A stretch of DNA of 64,000 bases from Flavobacterium franklandianum (lineage in GTDB: Bacteria; Bacteroidota; Bacteroidia; Flavobacteriales; Flavobacteriaceae), in contig NZ_VJZR01000007.1 in the NCBI RefSeq assembly GCF_007097365.1, forward strand, positions 31,922 through 95,921, read 5' to 3'. A program made the position numbers and the translations under genes. Below the pieces are notes generated by a model. It saw only the letters and a program-made list of their open reading frames with translations. It had not been told where the DNA came from and searched no databases. Positions within the stretch are counted from its first letter, which is position 1. Every line of letters begins with the position of its first letter. This document shows positions 53,478 to 62,154 of this stretch, one piece after another.

Positions 53478-54365
53478 ATGAAAAAAATAGTCCACTTACT
53501 AATTAATAAATTAGGTTTTAGGATAGAAAATAAAAGAAAGATAAACGAAAAGGAAATTAATTATTTAAAGAAGTTCAACGTCAAGAATAATTTTGAATTA
53601 CTTTTTAGTTCAAGAAAGTATATTTTAGCTTTAGACAACAAATTTGAAAATCTAAAAATAGAGAGTCATAAGGATGGCTTTTTGGTTAGTTTTTCAAATT
53701 TGACATTTTATGTCGAAAGTTACGATGAGTTTTTTATCCTACATGAGGTGTTTTGTGAGGGAGATTATAATTTTAGCTCCAATTCAAAAGCGGTTATCAT
53801 TGACATTGGTGCTAATATTGGCATATCCTCGCTGTATTTCTCTACCTTAGACTATGTTGATAAAATATATGCTTTCGAGCCTGTAAACGACACTTTTGAC
53901 CAAGCAAAGTATAATTTGTCGTTAAACAAGAAAAGACATAAAGTGCATAGCTTCCAAAATTTTGGACTCGGAAAAAATGACAGAAAGGAAACTTTTATCT
54001 TCAATAAGCTCGTTAAAGGCAATACAGGAATTCGTGGGACATTGAGTCCAAGTTATATGGATAATCAAAATGTTACGGAAATACAAGTTCAAATCAGGGA
54101 GGCATCCCAAGAGTTTACTAAAATCATCGATGAAAATAAAGACAAGAAAATCATTGTCAAGATGGATTGTGAAGGCGCTGAATATGAAATTTTTGAAAAT
54201 ATTTTTGAATCTGGAGTGATCCATAAAGTAGATGTGTTTATGCTCGAATGGCATGACAAAGGCTCTGAACGTCTAACTGAAATACTGAATACATCGGGAT
54301 TTGACTATTTTTCAAGGACTTTAACCCCTATTACAGGTATCATTTATGCTTATAGAAAGATATAA
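53478..54365 (+). CDS. FkbM-family methyltransferase
   Basis: 295 residues. SAM motif [20 protein letters not shown] (about 106-125), [20 protein letters not shown] and the FkbM motif [20 protein letters not shown] (DCEGAEYxI). C-terminal [15 protein letters not shown] fits the family. A third sugar O-methyltransferase candidate in this locus. The next gene starts 6 nt later. Confidence 0.87.
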   Translation: MKKIVHLLINKLGFRIENKRKINEKEINYLKKFNVKNNFELLFSSRKYILALDNKFENLKIESHKDGFLVSFSNLTFYVESYDEFFILHEVFCEGDYNFSSNSKAVIIDIGANIGISSLYFSTLDYVDKIYAFEPVNDTFDQAKYNLSLNKKRHKVHSFQNFGLGKNDRKETFIFNKLVKGNTGIRGTLSPSYMDNQNVTEIQVQIREASQEFTKIIDENKDKKIIVKMDCEGAEYEIFENIFESGVIHKVDVFMLEWHDKGSERLTEILNTSGFDYFSRTLTPITGIIYAYRKI

Positions 54366-54371
54366 ATACAT

Positions 54372-55214
54372 ATGAAATCATTTGTCTCTATAGTTGTTCC
54401 CTGTTATAACCAAGCCCAATTCTTGGACGAAGCATTACAATGTATCTATAATCAAACACACACTAATTGGGAATGTATTATTGTAAATGATGGAAGTTCA
54501 GATCATACTGAGGCAGTTGCCAATGGATGGGTAGCTAAAGATGCTCGTTTTGTTTATGTTTATAAAAATAATGGAGGTGTGAGTAGAGCCAGAAATTGTG
54601 GTATTGAACATGCTAAGGCAGAATTTATTCTAACTTTGGATGCCGATGATAAGTACGAAGCCACTTTTCTAGAAAAGGCTTTGGCCGTGTTAGTGAATAA
54701 TGCAGAGATAGGAATTGTAAGCAGTTGGGGAAGAAGGTATTTAACAAACGGTAAACCCTTGCAAGAATTTAAATCTAAAGCTCATTCTGTTTCCGATTTT
54801 TTGTTTGGTAATGGACTTCATATGGGGTCTTCACTTTTTAGAAGAGAATGTTGGGAAAAATCAGGGGGGTATGATACTGATCCAAGGAATGGGTATGAAG
54901 ATTGGGAGTTCTATCTTGGTGTTTGTAAATTAGGTTGGAAAGTTAAGATTATTGAAGAGTTTTTGTTTTTTTATCGACAACATTTAGTTTCTAGAAGAAC
55001 AACAATGAATAGGCAGTATAAAGATAATATGGCATTTATTTACACCAAACATAAAGATTTATATTTGCCTCATTATGAAGATATGGTTAATCACTTTTTA
55101 GATTCCATTGTATCAGAAAAAAGAGAGTATTTAAAAGTTAAAAATAAACTGGAATTTAAAATCGGAACAGCTATATTGCGTCCTTTGCGATTCGTAAAAA
55201 AGTTAATGAGATGA
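54372..55214 (+). CDS. GT2 glycosyltransferase
   Basis: 280 residues. FVSIVVPCYNQAQFLDEALQ, WECIIVNDGSSDHTEAVANG, GGVSRARNCGIEHAKAEFIL, TLDADDKYEATFLEKAL, then MGSSLFRRECWEKSGGYD and NGYEDWEFYLGVCKLGWKVK (acceptor ED). Its N-terminal half is a close relative of that of the gene at 49351, but the C-terminal half is different, as expected for paralogues with different acceptors. Confidence 0.92.
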   Translation: MKSFVSIVVPCYNQAQFLDEALQCIYNQTHTNWECIIVNDGSSDHTEAVANGWVAKDARFVYVYKNNGGVSRARNCGIEHAKAEFILTLDADDKYEATFLEKALAVLVNNAEIGIVSSWGRRYLTNGKPLQEFKSKAHSVSDFLFGNGLHMGSSLFRRECWEKSGGYDTDPRNGYEDWEFYLGVCKLGWKVKIIEEFLFFYRQHLVSRRTTMNRQYKDNMAFIYTKHKDLYLPHYEDMVNHFLDSIVSEKREYLKVKNKLEFKIGTAILRPLRFVKKLMR

Positions 55215-55261
55215 TATTTGTATGGGAATATATTCTGTTTGAATGTTGAATAAGTAATAGG

Positions 55262-56200
55262 ATGAAAGAACTTAAAATTAATTTTACCGATTTTTGGCCT
55301 AATTTTGACAAGACGGACAATTATTTTTATAATTTGTTGAGTTCTCATTATGATTTAGTTATTGATGAAAACCCAGATTTGTTGTTTTATTCTAGTTTTG
55401 GTCACGACTATTTGAACTATAAATGTACTCGCATATTTTATACGGGTGAAAATAAACGACCTGATTTTTCAGCCTGTGATTTTGCTTTTAGCTTTGATTT
55501 TATTTCAAATAAGAAGCATTTTAGATTGCCTCTGTATTCTATATATATTGACCATCACAATATGTTGCCCCAATTGGAATATAAAAAAACAAGAGAAGAG
55601 GCAACACAAATTTGGAAGGGAAAAACCAAGTTTTGTTGCATGGTTGTTTCAAACCCAAATTGCGCCAAAAGAATTGAATTTTTCAAGCATTTGTCAAAAT
55701 ACAAACTAGTAGATTCAGGAGGAAGTGTTTTGAATAATGTTGGAGGCAGAGTGGCTGATAAAGCAGCCTTTATCAAGGAGTATAAATTTGTTATTTCCTT
55801 TGAAAATAGTGACCAAGATGGTTATACAACCGAAAAAATAATGGAGCCTATTCTTAAAGATTGTATTCCTATTTATTGGGGGAATAAACTCGTAGACCGG
55901 GATTTTAATTCGCAGCGATTTTTAGATTACAATCAATTTAAATCAGAAGAAGATTTGATTGAAAAAATTTTGGAAATAAATCAAAATGAGGATTCGGCAA
56001 TTGATATGATTCAGCAACCCCCTTTTAGTCCCGCCAAAATGACCCATAATGAAGAACACCAGCAAGTTTTAGAAATAATTAGTAAAATTGTTGAAGAAAA
56101 TAAAAAGCCAATGGCAGTTCGATGGCTTCGGTATTTACACGGCTTTAATTTGTTTTGCTCTAAAATACAGAAACGAGTTTTTACACATTTGAGTTTATAG
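55262..56200 (+). CDS. alpha-1,3/4-fucosyltransferase-like (GT10)
   Basis: 312 residues. The GT10 donor motif is FVISFENSDQDGYTTEKIME, PILKDCIPIYWGN (residues about 178-210). Upstream are CTRIFYTGENKRPDFSACDF and RLPLYSIYIDH, found in bacterial GT10 enzymes such as FucT. Transfers fucose from GDP-fucose in alpha-1,3 or alpha-1,4 linkage, usually to GlcNAc or glucose. Together with the GT11 gene it points to a doubly fucosylated glycan. No membrane anchor or heptad repeats at the C-terminus. Confidence 0.9.
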   Translation: MKELKINFTDFWPNFDKTDNYFYNLLSSHYDLVIDENPDLLFYSSFGHDYLNYKCTRIFYTGENKRPDFSACDFAFSFDFISNKKHFRLPLYSIYIDHHNMLPQLEYKKTREEATQIWKGKTKFCCMVVSNPNCAKRIEFFKHLSKYKLVDSGGSVLNNVGGRVADKAAFIKEYKFVISFENSDQDGYTTEKIMEPILKDCIPIYWGNKLVDRDFNSQRFLDYNQFKSEEDLIEKILEINQNEDSAIDMIQQPPFSPAKMTHNEEHQQVLEIISKIVEENKKPMAVRWLRYLHGFNLFCSKIQKRVFTHLSL

Positions 56201-56239
56201 CTTTGAATTCTAAAACAGAATAAACATTTCAATATTTTT

Positions 56240-57322
56240 ATGGTTTCTACTCCAAAAATCACCGTTATATTACCCGTGTACAATTGCGAATTGTACATAC
56301 AAACGGCGGTTGAAAGTATCCTGAATCAAACATTTACTGATTTTGAACTCTTGATTATTGACGATGCTTCGACAGATGCTACGGTTGCTATTATCCAAAA
56401 AATTGAAGATTCACGGATTCAATTGATACAAAAGCCAGTAAATTCAGGCTATACCAATAGTTTGAATTCAGGAATAAAATTAGCCAAGGGGGATTACATT
56501 GCTCGGATGGACGGCGACGACATCAGCTATCCCGAGCGATTTGCTAAACAAATAGCCTATTTAGAAACTCATCCCGAGGTGGTGGTTTGTGGTACAACTT
56601 ATAAAATTATGGGCAACGACAAACGAATTACGCTTCCAGAACATCACGAGGCTATAAAAATAAGTTTATTATGGGGGAATTGTATTTCACATCCATCAGT
56701 AATGATTAGAAAAAAAGTACTAGACCAATATTCAATTCAATACGACACCTCCAAAGAACCCGCCGAAGATTATGATATGTGGGTTCGAATACTATCCTTA
56801 GGAAAGCTGCACAACCTACAAGAAGTGCTATTGGAATACCGATTGTACTCCAATCAAGTGTCACGAAAAAGAGCCGATGAGCAGAAAAAGAATGACATTG
56901 CAACAAAATTTCAACTGTTGCAGTATTTAGAGGTGCAATGGAATAATAGTGAATTTGAATTTCTGGAGCGGCAATTTGGCAAAACCGAAGTTCTATCATT
57001 CAATGACCTCAAGATTTTCAAACAAATACAAAAGAAATTAGAAATAGCCAATGCTTCTGGTTTTTTTGAATCTAAAAAGTTCAATCAGTATCTCATCGAT
57101 TTAGAAGCCGATGTTTTACGAAAATGTTTTTTGAAAAAAAAGCGTTATTCGCCCTCAATGTATTTTGAATATCTTCTGGCTAAATACAAAAGGCAAGCCA
57201 AGTTGCCCCTCAAACAAGAACTAAAACTGGGATTGAAATCATTAATTTTTTGGAAAACCCAAAGGGGTATGTCGAAAACGAATCCTACAACGACAGCGTA
57301 TAAAAAAATAATTAGGCAATGA
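56240..57322 (+). CDS. GT2 glycosyltransferase
   Basis: 360 residues. ITVILPVYNCELYIQTAVES, FELLIIDDASTDATVAIIQK, SGYTNSLNSGIKLAKGDYIA, RMDGDDISYPERF (DxD), CISHPSVMIRKKVL and EPAEDYDMWVRIL. Typical of GT2 enzymes that transfer hexoses or HexNAc. The C-terminal 100 residues are basic and helical. It ends in TGA overlapping the ATG of a truncated GT2 fragment (ATGA), which shows that another operon gene once followed directly. Confidence 0.92.
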   Translation: MVSTPKITVILPVYNCELYIQTAVESILNQTFTDFELLIIDDASTDATVAIIQKIEDSRIQLIQKPVNSGYTNSLNSGIKLAKGDYIARMDGDDISYPERFAKQIAYLETHPEVVVCGTTYKIMGNDKRITLPEHHEAIKISLLWGNCISHPSVMIRKKVLDQYSIQYDTSKEPAEDYDMWVRILSLGKLHNLQEVLLEYRLYSNQVSRKRADEQKKNDIATKFQLLQYLEVQWNNSEFEFLERQFGKTEVLSFNDLKIFKQIQKKLEIANASGFFESKKFNQYLIDLEADVLRKCFLKKKRYSPSMYFEYLLAKYKRQAKLPLKQELKLGLKSLIFWKTQRGMSKTNPTTTAYKKIIRQ

Positions 57323-57378
57323 CACAAGCCACTTTCTCCATCGGTATCACCACCAAAAACCGCCTGAACAATTTACGG
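57319..57378 (+). pseudogene. 5' remnant of a GT2 gene
   Basis: The ATG at 57319 overlaps the previous stop as ATGA. The first 19 codons, MTQATFSIGITTKNRLNNL, match the start of the intact GT2 gene at 58289 (MSNPTFSILITTKNRLTDL), also at DNA level. After about 57376 the similarity ends, the frame runs into a hairpin and stops at 57411. A matching 3' fragment is found at 60003-60094. Confidence 0.85.
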
Positions 57379-57381
57379 GTT

Positions 57382-57420
57382 AACCATCATTTTTGTGGTT
57401 TTTTTCTATGATGGTTTTTT
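57382..57420 (+). terminator. hairpin with T tract at the end of the broken operon
   Basis: AACCATCAT (57382-57390) pairs with ATGATGGTT (57408-57416), followed by TTTT. Inside, AACCA can also pair with TGGTT (57396-57400), followed by TTTTTT. Either form could end transcription of the glycan operon before the MntA/HepT module. Confidence 0.6.
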
Positions 57421-57473
57421 ACCATTTTATTTAATTTTAGATGCTATTTTCTAAAAAATCATTTTTTAAGTAG

Positions 57474-57505
57474 TATTTTTGTCTAGATAGTAGCTTATCT
57501 AAGCT
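57474..57505 (+). promoter_or_regulatory. promoter and possible operator of the mntA-hepT pair
   Basis: TATTTTTG at 57474-57481 matches TAnnTTTG. Eleven bases later lies a palindrome AGCTTA-TC-TAAGCT (57492-57505), near the expected transcription start and 18 nt before the mntA ATG. A palindrome there would suit autoregulation, which many toxin-antitoxin pairs show; this is inference. Confidence 0.45.
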
Positions 57506-57523
57506 GTTTTAAACCGATTTACG

Positions 57524-57820
57524 ATGAGATTAGCAACAGAACAAAAAAAATTTATTTATGAGTATTGGAAATCGAAATCACCTTTTAACCAAGTTTATTT
57601 GTTTGGTTCAAGGGTAAACGATACCCTTCGAGGAGGCGATATAGATATTTTAGTTTTGACTGAAAATAAGCTTCATCATAGCGATTTGTATAAAATGAAA
57701 CAATTGTTCTTTTCAAAATTTGGCAAGCAAAAAATGGATATTGTAAATTTTGAAAAATCCCAAGATACTGCTTTTAAAAGATATATAATGAGTTATGCTA
57801 CACTTTTAGACCATGAATAA
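57524..57820 (+). CDS. mntA: MntA-like minimal nucleotidyltransferase (antitoxin)
   Basis: 98 residues. The polymerase-beta-like active site is FGSRVNDTLRGGDIDILV: GS at about 28-29 and the DxD pair at about D39/D41. Conserved C-terminal KMDIVNFEKS gives the third acidic residue. In HepT/MntA systems this enzyme AMPylates the HEPN toxin and neutralises it. It overlaps the HEPN gene by 8 nt. The pair sits between fragments of a glycosyltransferase gene. Confidence 0.88.
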   Translation: MRLATEQKKFIYEYWKSKSPFNQVYLFGSRVNDTLRGGDIDILVLTENKLHHSDLYKMKQLFFSKFGKQKMDIVNFEKSQDTAFKRYIMSYATLLDHE

Positions 57821-58268
57821 ATTATTTTTAGAAGCCTATATAGAATCGTTTTCGAATTTTGAAACAGCGATGAATGGATTAACCAAATCGCTGGAACATT
57901 GTACCAGTATTGGTATAAAAAGTAACTATGCTTTTGAGGAAACAGAAGCTTTTGACGCATTGATTATAAAGCTTACCCGAAATTCAGATGTTTTTTTTCA
58001 ACAAATAGTAAAGGCTTATTTTAAATTGAAAGGAGAAGATGGACTAATGTTCATTGATCGTTTGAATATGTTAGAAAAAATGGGAGTTATTGATAATGTA
58101 GATCAATTGATGGTTCTAAAAAGTTTTAGAAACCAAGCTGTTCATGAATATTCGGCTGTTGCTTTTCAAGAATTGTATCAGGAAGCCCTAGAATTAGCTC
58201 CTTTTTTTATAAAAACTGTTCGTCAATTTCAGCTGTTTTTAGTAAAAGAATCTATTCTAAAAGGCTAG
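57813..58268 (+). CDS. hepT: HepT-like HEPN protein (toxin)
   Basis: 151 residues, helical. The HEPN/HepT motif RNQAVHEY (R106, H111, Y113) matches Rx4HxY, in which R and H form the RNase site and Tyr is the residue AMPylated by MntA in characterised systems. The region FDALIIKLTRNSDVFFQQIV and the length fit the HI0074/DUF86-like group of nucleotidyltransferase-partner proteins. Translation is coupled to mntA by an 8-nt overlap. Expected to cleave RNA when not modified. Confidence 0.85.
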   Translation: MNKLFLEAYIESFSNFETAMNGLTKSLEHCTSIGIKSNYAFEETEAFDALIIKLTRNSDVFFQQIVKAYFKLKGEDGLMFIDRLNMLEKMGVIDNVDQLMVLKSFRNQAVHEYSAVAFQELYQEALELAPFFIKTVRQFQLFLVKESILKG

Positions 58269-58288
58269 TGTAAAAGCAATCTTCCAAA

Positions 58289-59197
58289 ATGTCAAACCCC
58301 ACTTTCTCCATCCTCATCACCACCAAAAACCGCCTAACTGATTTGGCTTTTACGTTGGATAAAATTCAATATTTATTAGACAATAAGAATGTGGTTTGCC
58401 TTATTTGTGATGATGGCTCTACTGATGGGACAGCACTGTATTTACAAACCAATTATCCTGAAATCCGTTTGATTCAGAACCCCAAAAGTCAGGGCTTGAT
58501 TTACAGCAGGAATCGATTGATGGGTTTAGTCACCACCGAGTTTGCTATTTCTATTGATGACGATGCACATTTTCTTTCGGAAAACCCGTTAGAATCTATA
58601 CGCAACTATTTTGAAGATAATAAGAATTGCGGCTTGCTTGGTTTTCGCATTTTTTGGGGATTGGAAGAGCCGAGGTCTATTATTTCAACAGAAAAACCGC
58701 ATCAAGTACAAGGATTTGTAGGCTGTGCTCATGTTTGGCGAATGCAGACTTGGCGTGATATTCCTGATTATCCAGCTTGGTTTATTTTTTATGGCGAGGA
58801 AAATTTTGCTTCCTATCAATTATTCAAAAAGAATTGGGAAATTCACTATTTGGCTGAGGTTTTGGTGCATCATCGGGTCGATATCAAAGCGAGGAAACAA
58901 CACAAGGATTATATAGAAAGACAGCGTCGTTCGTTGCGTTCGGGTTGGTATTTGTTTTTCTTGTTTTACCCTTATCGCGAAATACCCAGAAAAATGGCGT
59001 ATTCGCTTTGGATGCAATTCAAACTCAAAGTATTTCAAGGTGATTTCAAAACTTTGCTGGCCATAGGTTTGGCGTTGTTAGATTTGGTTGGGAATATACC
59101 TCGAATTATAAAAAACAGCAACCGATTGACTCAAAAAGAGTATGAAACCTACAATGCACTTCCGGAAACTAAGTTGTATTGGAAGCCTGAAAAATGA
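58289..59197 (+). CDS. GT2 glycosyltransferase (galactosyltransferase-like)
   Basis: 302 residues. TFSILITTKNRLTDLAFTLD, VVCLICDDGSTDGTALYLQT, GLIYSRNRLMGLVTTEFAIS, IDDDAHFLS (DxD-type), VQGFVGCAHVWRMQTW, and FYGEENFASYQLF. The C-terminus is NALPETKLYWKPEK. The gene begins 20 nt after hepT. Its first 20 codons and last 30 codons have degraded copies at 57319 and 60003, respectively, so it appears to have replaced a homologous gene. Confidence 0.9.
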   Translation: MSNPTFSILITTKNRLTDLAFTLDKIQYLLDNKNVVCLICDDGSTDGTALYLQTNYPEIRLIQNPKSQGLIYSRNRLMGLVTTEFAISIDDDAHFLSENPLESIRNYFEDNKNCGLLGFRIFWGLEEPRSIISTEKPHQVQGFVGCAHVWRMQTWRDIPDYPAWFIFYGEENFASYQLFKKNWEIHYLAEVLVHHRVDIKARKQHKDYIERQRRSLRSGWYLFFLFYPYREIPRKMAYSLWMQFKLKVFQGDFKTLLAIGLALLDLVGNIPRIIKNSNRLTQKEYETYNALPETKLYWKPEK

Positions 59198-59247
59198 ATA
59201 TTTTTCTTTAAATTTTCTAAAAAACTAAATTAATTTAATATTTAACA

Positions 59248-59952
59248 ATGAAAAAATTAGTATGCCGCATTTGGAATGCGCTCAATTTAAAATTACTACA
59301 ACCTTTAAAACACTGTTTTTTACCAAAAGAAAATAGAATATTAATCTATTTAGGTTTACATAAAGGCTCAAGTTTTGATCAGTTAATTAGTTCACATAAA
59401 TTTTGTTATGGATTTGAAGCTAATCCTGAATTGTACAAAAATTTAATAAAAAAGTATAGATTCTATAGAAATGTACATATAATTAATGCTGCTGTAACTG
59501 ATTATAATGGAGTAATTAAGTTTAATATTAGCAGCAATAATGGTCGCTCGTCATCTATAGGTGAATTTAAACAAAATTGGCCAAATGATATAAAAATGTT
59601 ATATACTATAGAAGTACCAGCTGTAAGACTTTCTGATTTTTTGGATGAAAGAAAGATTGATTTTATTGACACTTATTGTTCCGATATTCAAGGTAATGAC
59701 TTGACTGTTCTTAAAACGTTATCTTATTGGATTAAAAATAAAAAAATAGGAAGTATAACTTGTGAAACTTCAAAAGATAGTTATCAAAACATATATGAAC
59801 TTGGAGATAATAGCGAGTCAGGATTTAAAGAATTGTTGGATGAAAATTATTATTTGGCTGCAAAAGGTTGGGGTGTATTAAAAGATGGTGAATATATAGA
59901 AGTAGAAGAGAGTTGGTGGGAAATGGATTGTAAATGGAAAGTAAAAGAATAA
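59248..59952 (+). CDS. FkbM-like methyltransferase domain protein
   Basis: 234 residues. RILIYLGLHKGSSFDQLI takes the place of SAM motif I, though it is less canonical (LGLHKGSS), followed by FCYGFEANPELYKNLIKKY, VHIINAAVTDYNGVIKFNIS and FIDTYCSDIQGNDLTVLKTL, matching the FkbM DVxGxELxVL block (here DIQGNDLTVL). AT-rich. Likely a methyltransferase acting on the glycan, with some doubt about SAM binding. It lies inside the cassette bounded by the GT2 fragments. Confidence 0.72.
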   Translation: MKKLVCRIWNALNLKLLQPLKHCFLPKENRILIYLGLHKGSSFDQLISSHKFCYGFEANPELYKNLIKKYRFYRNVHIINAAVTDYNGVIKFNISSNNGRSSSIGEFKQNWPNDIKMLYTIEVPAVRLSDFLDERKIDFIDTYCSDIQGNDLTVLKTLSYWIKNKKIGSITCETSKDSYQNIYELGDNSESGFKELLDENYYLAAKGWGVLKDGEYIEVEESWWEMDCKWKVKE

Positions 59953-60002
59953 ATATTTATGTCTATTATTTTTGGTTTGTTAGTATATGGTTACGAATTT
60001 TA

Positions 60003-60094
60003 AAAAAAAAAGCAGCAACCATATAACGGAAAGAGAACACTAAAGCTACAATCAACTACCAGAAACCAAATTGTATTGGCAGCCTGACAAATAG
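60003..60094 (+). pseudogene. 3' remnant of a GT2 gene
   Basis: Read in the frame of the final TAG at 60092, this segment gives KSSNHITEREH, a stop (TAA 60041), then SYNQLPETKLYWQPDK. It matches the end of the intact GT2 gene at 58289 (KNSNRLTQKEYETYNALPETKLYWKPEK) position by position. Similarity may begin as far upstream as about 59961 with a frame change at a run of ten As (60002-60011). Decayed more than the 5' fragment at 57319. Confidence 0.8.
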
Positions 60095-60108
60095 GCATAT
60101 CGATTTAA

Positions 60109-60153
60109 AAAAACGTGCAAATTGAAAATTAGATTTTCAATTTGCACGTTTTT
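60109..60153. terminator. very long perfect terminator hairpin
   Basis: AAAAACGTGCAAATTGAAAAT (60109-60129) and its exact reverse complement (60133-60153) form a 21-bp stem with a TAG loop, with T-rich and A-rich ends so that it can work both ways. It closes the glycan cassette after the GT2 3' remnant. Confidence 0.88.
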
Positions 60154-60281
60154 TGATTTTATACCATATAAAGTGCTTATTTTAAATGTATTATATTAAA
60201 TTTAAAGAATATTTTTTTTTTAAAAGTGCATTTATATCACAAATATTCGCTAAAATATTGTTTTTTTTGACTTATTATTTG

Positions 60282-60289
60282 TAATTTTG
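60282..60289 (+). promoter_or_regulatory. -7 promoter element TAATTTTG of the second DUF4143 ATPase gene
   Basis: An exact TAnnTTTG match, with a TTG 21 nt upstream (in ATATTG). It would start transcription near 60293-60296, about 20 nt before the ATG at 60317. That argues against the TTG (60287) and ATG (60290) starts, which overlap the element or the start site. Confidence 0.5.
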
Positions 60290-60316
60290 ATGCAAATTGA
60301 AAATGTAATTTACAAT

Positions 60317-61477
60317 ATGCACGATTTTATTCAAAGAACGATAGAGGATACTATAAAACAGTATCTTAAAATATTTCCGGTTGTTGCGGTTTTGGGACCT
60401 AGGCAGTGCGGAAAATCGACTTTGGTAAAACGATTGTGTCAAAATTGGGGCGATTCCTTGTTTTTGGACTTGCAGTACGATATAGATTTGAGTAAATTAG
60501 ATCAGCCCAGTTTTTTCTTTGAATCCAATGCCGATAAAATAATATGCTTAGACGAAATTCAATTGGTGCCTCAATTATTTTCAGTTTTGAGAAGCGTGGT
60601 GGACAGAAATCGCCAAAACGGAAAATTTATTTTGCTGGGTTCTGCCTCTCGAGATTTGATTCAGCAAACCTCTGAAAGCTTGGCGGGTAGAATCGGGTTG
60701 GTGTATTTAGCGCCTTTTACCATAAACGAATTGAATCAATTAGAAGGGTTTTGTTTGAATACATTTTGGCTTCGAGGTGGTTTTCCGGATAGTTATTTGT
60801 CCGATAATGATGGGTTTAGCGAAATTTGGCGCACTAATTTTATCAAAACTTTCATCGAACGTGATATTCCGCAATTGGGTTTTCAAATTCCAGCTTTGCA
60901 ACTCAAGCGGTTATTGGTAATGTGCGCCCACAATCAAGGGCAGCTGATTAATTATTCCAAATTGGGTGAATCATTAGGCTTGACACATCCTACCATTCGA
61001 AGATATATCGATTTGTTGGAGCAAACTTTTATTTTGCGAACGGTACTTCCGTATGAAACTAATGTGAAGAAACGATTGGTTAAGTCGCCAAAAGTATTTG
61101 TTAGGGATTCAGGCTTGTTGCATCAATTATTGTCCATTCCAGATTTCAATTCCTTATTAGGGAATCCTGTATTTGGCTCTTCTTGGGAAGGTGTAGTGGT
61201 TGAAAATATTATTGTAAACAAACCCGATTGGAATTATTATTTTTATCGCACCGCCACTGGCGATGAAATGGATTTAATTCTTGAAAAAGGGAATCAACGC
61301 ATTGCTATTGAATGTAAAGCTTCGACAGCACCCAAATTGACCAAAGGTTTTTACCGTGCTTTGGAAGTTATAAAACCGCAAAAAACGTATGTGATAATTC
61401 CAGCTCCCGTTTCTTATGAAATTGCGCCCAATGTAACCGTTTGCGGATTGTCGGAGTTTTTAAATCTTACTTTTTGA
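60317..61477 (+). CDS. AAA ATPase with DUF4143 domain (accessory module 4)
   Basis: About 386 residues from the ATG at 60317 (MHDFIQRTIEDTIKQYLKIF). P-loop VVAVLGPRQCGKSTLVKRL, Walker B-like KIICLDEIQLVPQLFSVLRS, sensor FILLGSASRDLIQQTSESLA, GRIGLVYLAPFTINEL, FIERDIPQLGF, a winged-helix-like segment (LGESLGLTHPTIRRYIDLLE) and the C-terminal nuclease-like core DEMDLILEKGNQRIAIECKA. A different subgroup from the ATPase at 42245. neuA starts 1 nt after its stop, so the two may be co-translated. Role unknown. Confidence 0.88.
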   Translation: MHDFIQRTIEDTIKQYLKIFPVVAVLGPRQCGKSTLVKRLCQNWGDSLFLDLQYDIDLSKLDQPSFFFESNADKIICLDEIQLVPQLFSVLRSVVDRNRQNGKFILLGSASRDLIQQTSESLAGRIGLVYLAPFTINELNQLEGFCLNTFWLRGGFPDSYLSDNDGFSEIWRTNFIKTFIERDIPQLGFQIPALQLKRLLVMCAHNQGQLINYSKLGESLGLTHPTIRRYIDLLEQTFILRTVLPYETNVKKRLVKSPKVFVRDSGLLHQLLSIPDFNSLLGNPVFGSSWEGVVVENIIVNKPDWNYYFYRTATGDEMDLILEKGNQRIAIECKASTAPKLTKGFYRALEVIKPQKTYVIIPAPVSYEIAPNVTVCGLSEFLNLTF

Positions 61478-61478
61478 T

Positions 61479-62153
61479 ATGAAAAATATAGCTATTATTC
61501 CCGCTCGAGGTGGTTCGAAAAGATTACCGAATAAGAATATTTTACCCTTGCATGGTATTCCATTGATTGTTCATAGTATTTTGTATGCCCAGAAAGATAG
61601 TACTATTATTGACGAAATTTATGTATCGACTGATGATGAAAAAATAAAAGAAATAGCTCTACAATATGGAGTAAAAGTAATCGATAGACCCGAAAATTTA
61701 TCCGGAGATTTTGAGCCTACCGTTTCGGCTTTGAAGCACGTTTTAGAATCGATTGAAGCGGATGTGGAAAATGTGATTTTATTGCAAGCTACCAATCCAT
61801 TGCGTCCACAAAATTTGTTGGAACAAGCTTTTGAAATGTATCAAAAAGGAAACTATGATAGTTTGTTTACGGTTTCTAGAAACCATCAAAAATTGGGTAA
61901 AATAGTAGAAAATAAGTTTCATCCTTTTAATTATTCGATAGGACAACGTAGTCAAGATTTGGAACCCTTATTTTTTGAAAATGGATTGCTGTATATCACT
62001 AAAGCCTCTTTGATTTTGCAAGAAATTATTATTTCAGAAAAAGCTTTTCCATATGAAGTTAATTCTATTTTTGCTAATGTTGATATCGATACTCAGGAGG
62101 ATTTGGAGTATACAGAGTATTTATTAAGGAAGCTCATAACTCATAACTCATAA
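61479..62153 (+). CDS. neuA: CMP-nonulosonic acid cytidylyltransferase (NeuA-like)
   Basis: 224 residues. [20 protein letters not shown] (CTP-binding), [41 protein letters not shown] and [17 protein letters not shown]. Activates a sialic-type acid (Neu5Ac, legionaminic or pseudaminic acid) with CTP. It begins 1 nt after the ATPase gene, and its stop lies within TCATAAC heptamers that lead into neuB. The synthase for the acid follows, but a hydrolysing UDP-GlcNAc 2-epimerase is not seen in this window. Confidence 0.92.
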   Translation: MKNIAIIPARGGSKRLPNKNILPLHGIPLIVHSILYAQKDSTIIDEIYVSTDDEKIKEIALQYGVKVIDRPENLSGDFEPTVSALKHVLESIEADVENVILLQATNPLRPQNLLEQAFEMYQKGNYDSLFTVSRNHQKLGKIVENKFHPFNYSIGQRSQDLEPLFFENGLLYITKASLILQEIIISEKAFPYEVNSIFANVDIDTQEDLEYTEYLLRKLITHNS

Positions 62154-62154
62154 C
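62134..62154 (+). repeat. three perfect TCATAAC heptamers over the neuA stop and before neuB
   Basis: TCATAAC at 62134, 62141 and 62148, then TTTTTT and the neuB ATG at 62161. The neuA stop TAA (62151-62153) is inside the third unit. Rotated, the unit is TAACTCA, close to the TAAC-type heptamers before rfbA and wzt. Confidence 0.75.
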
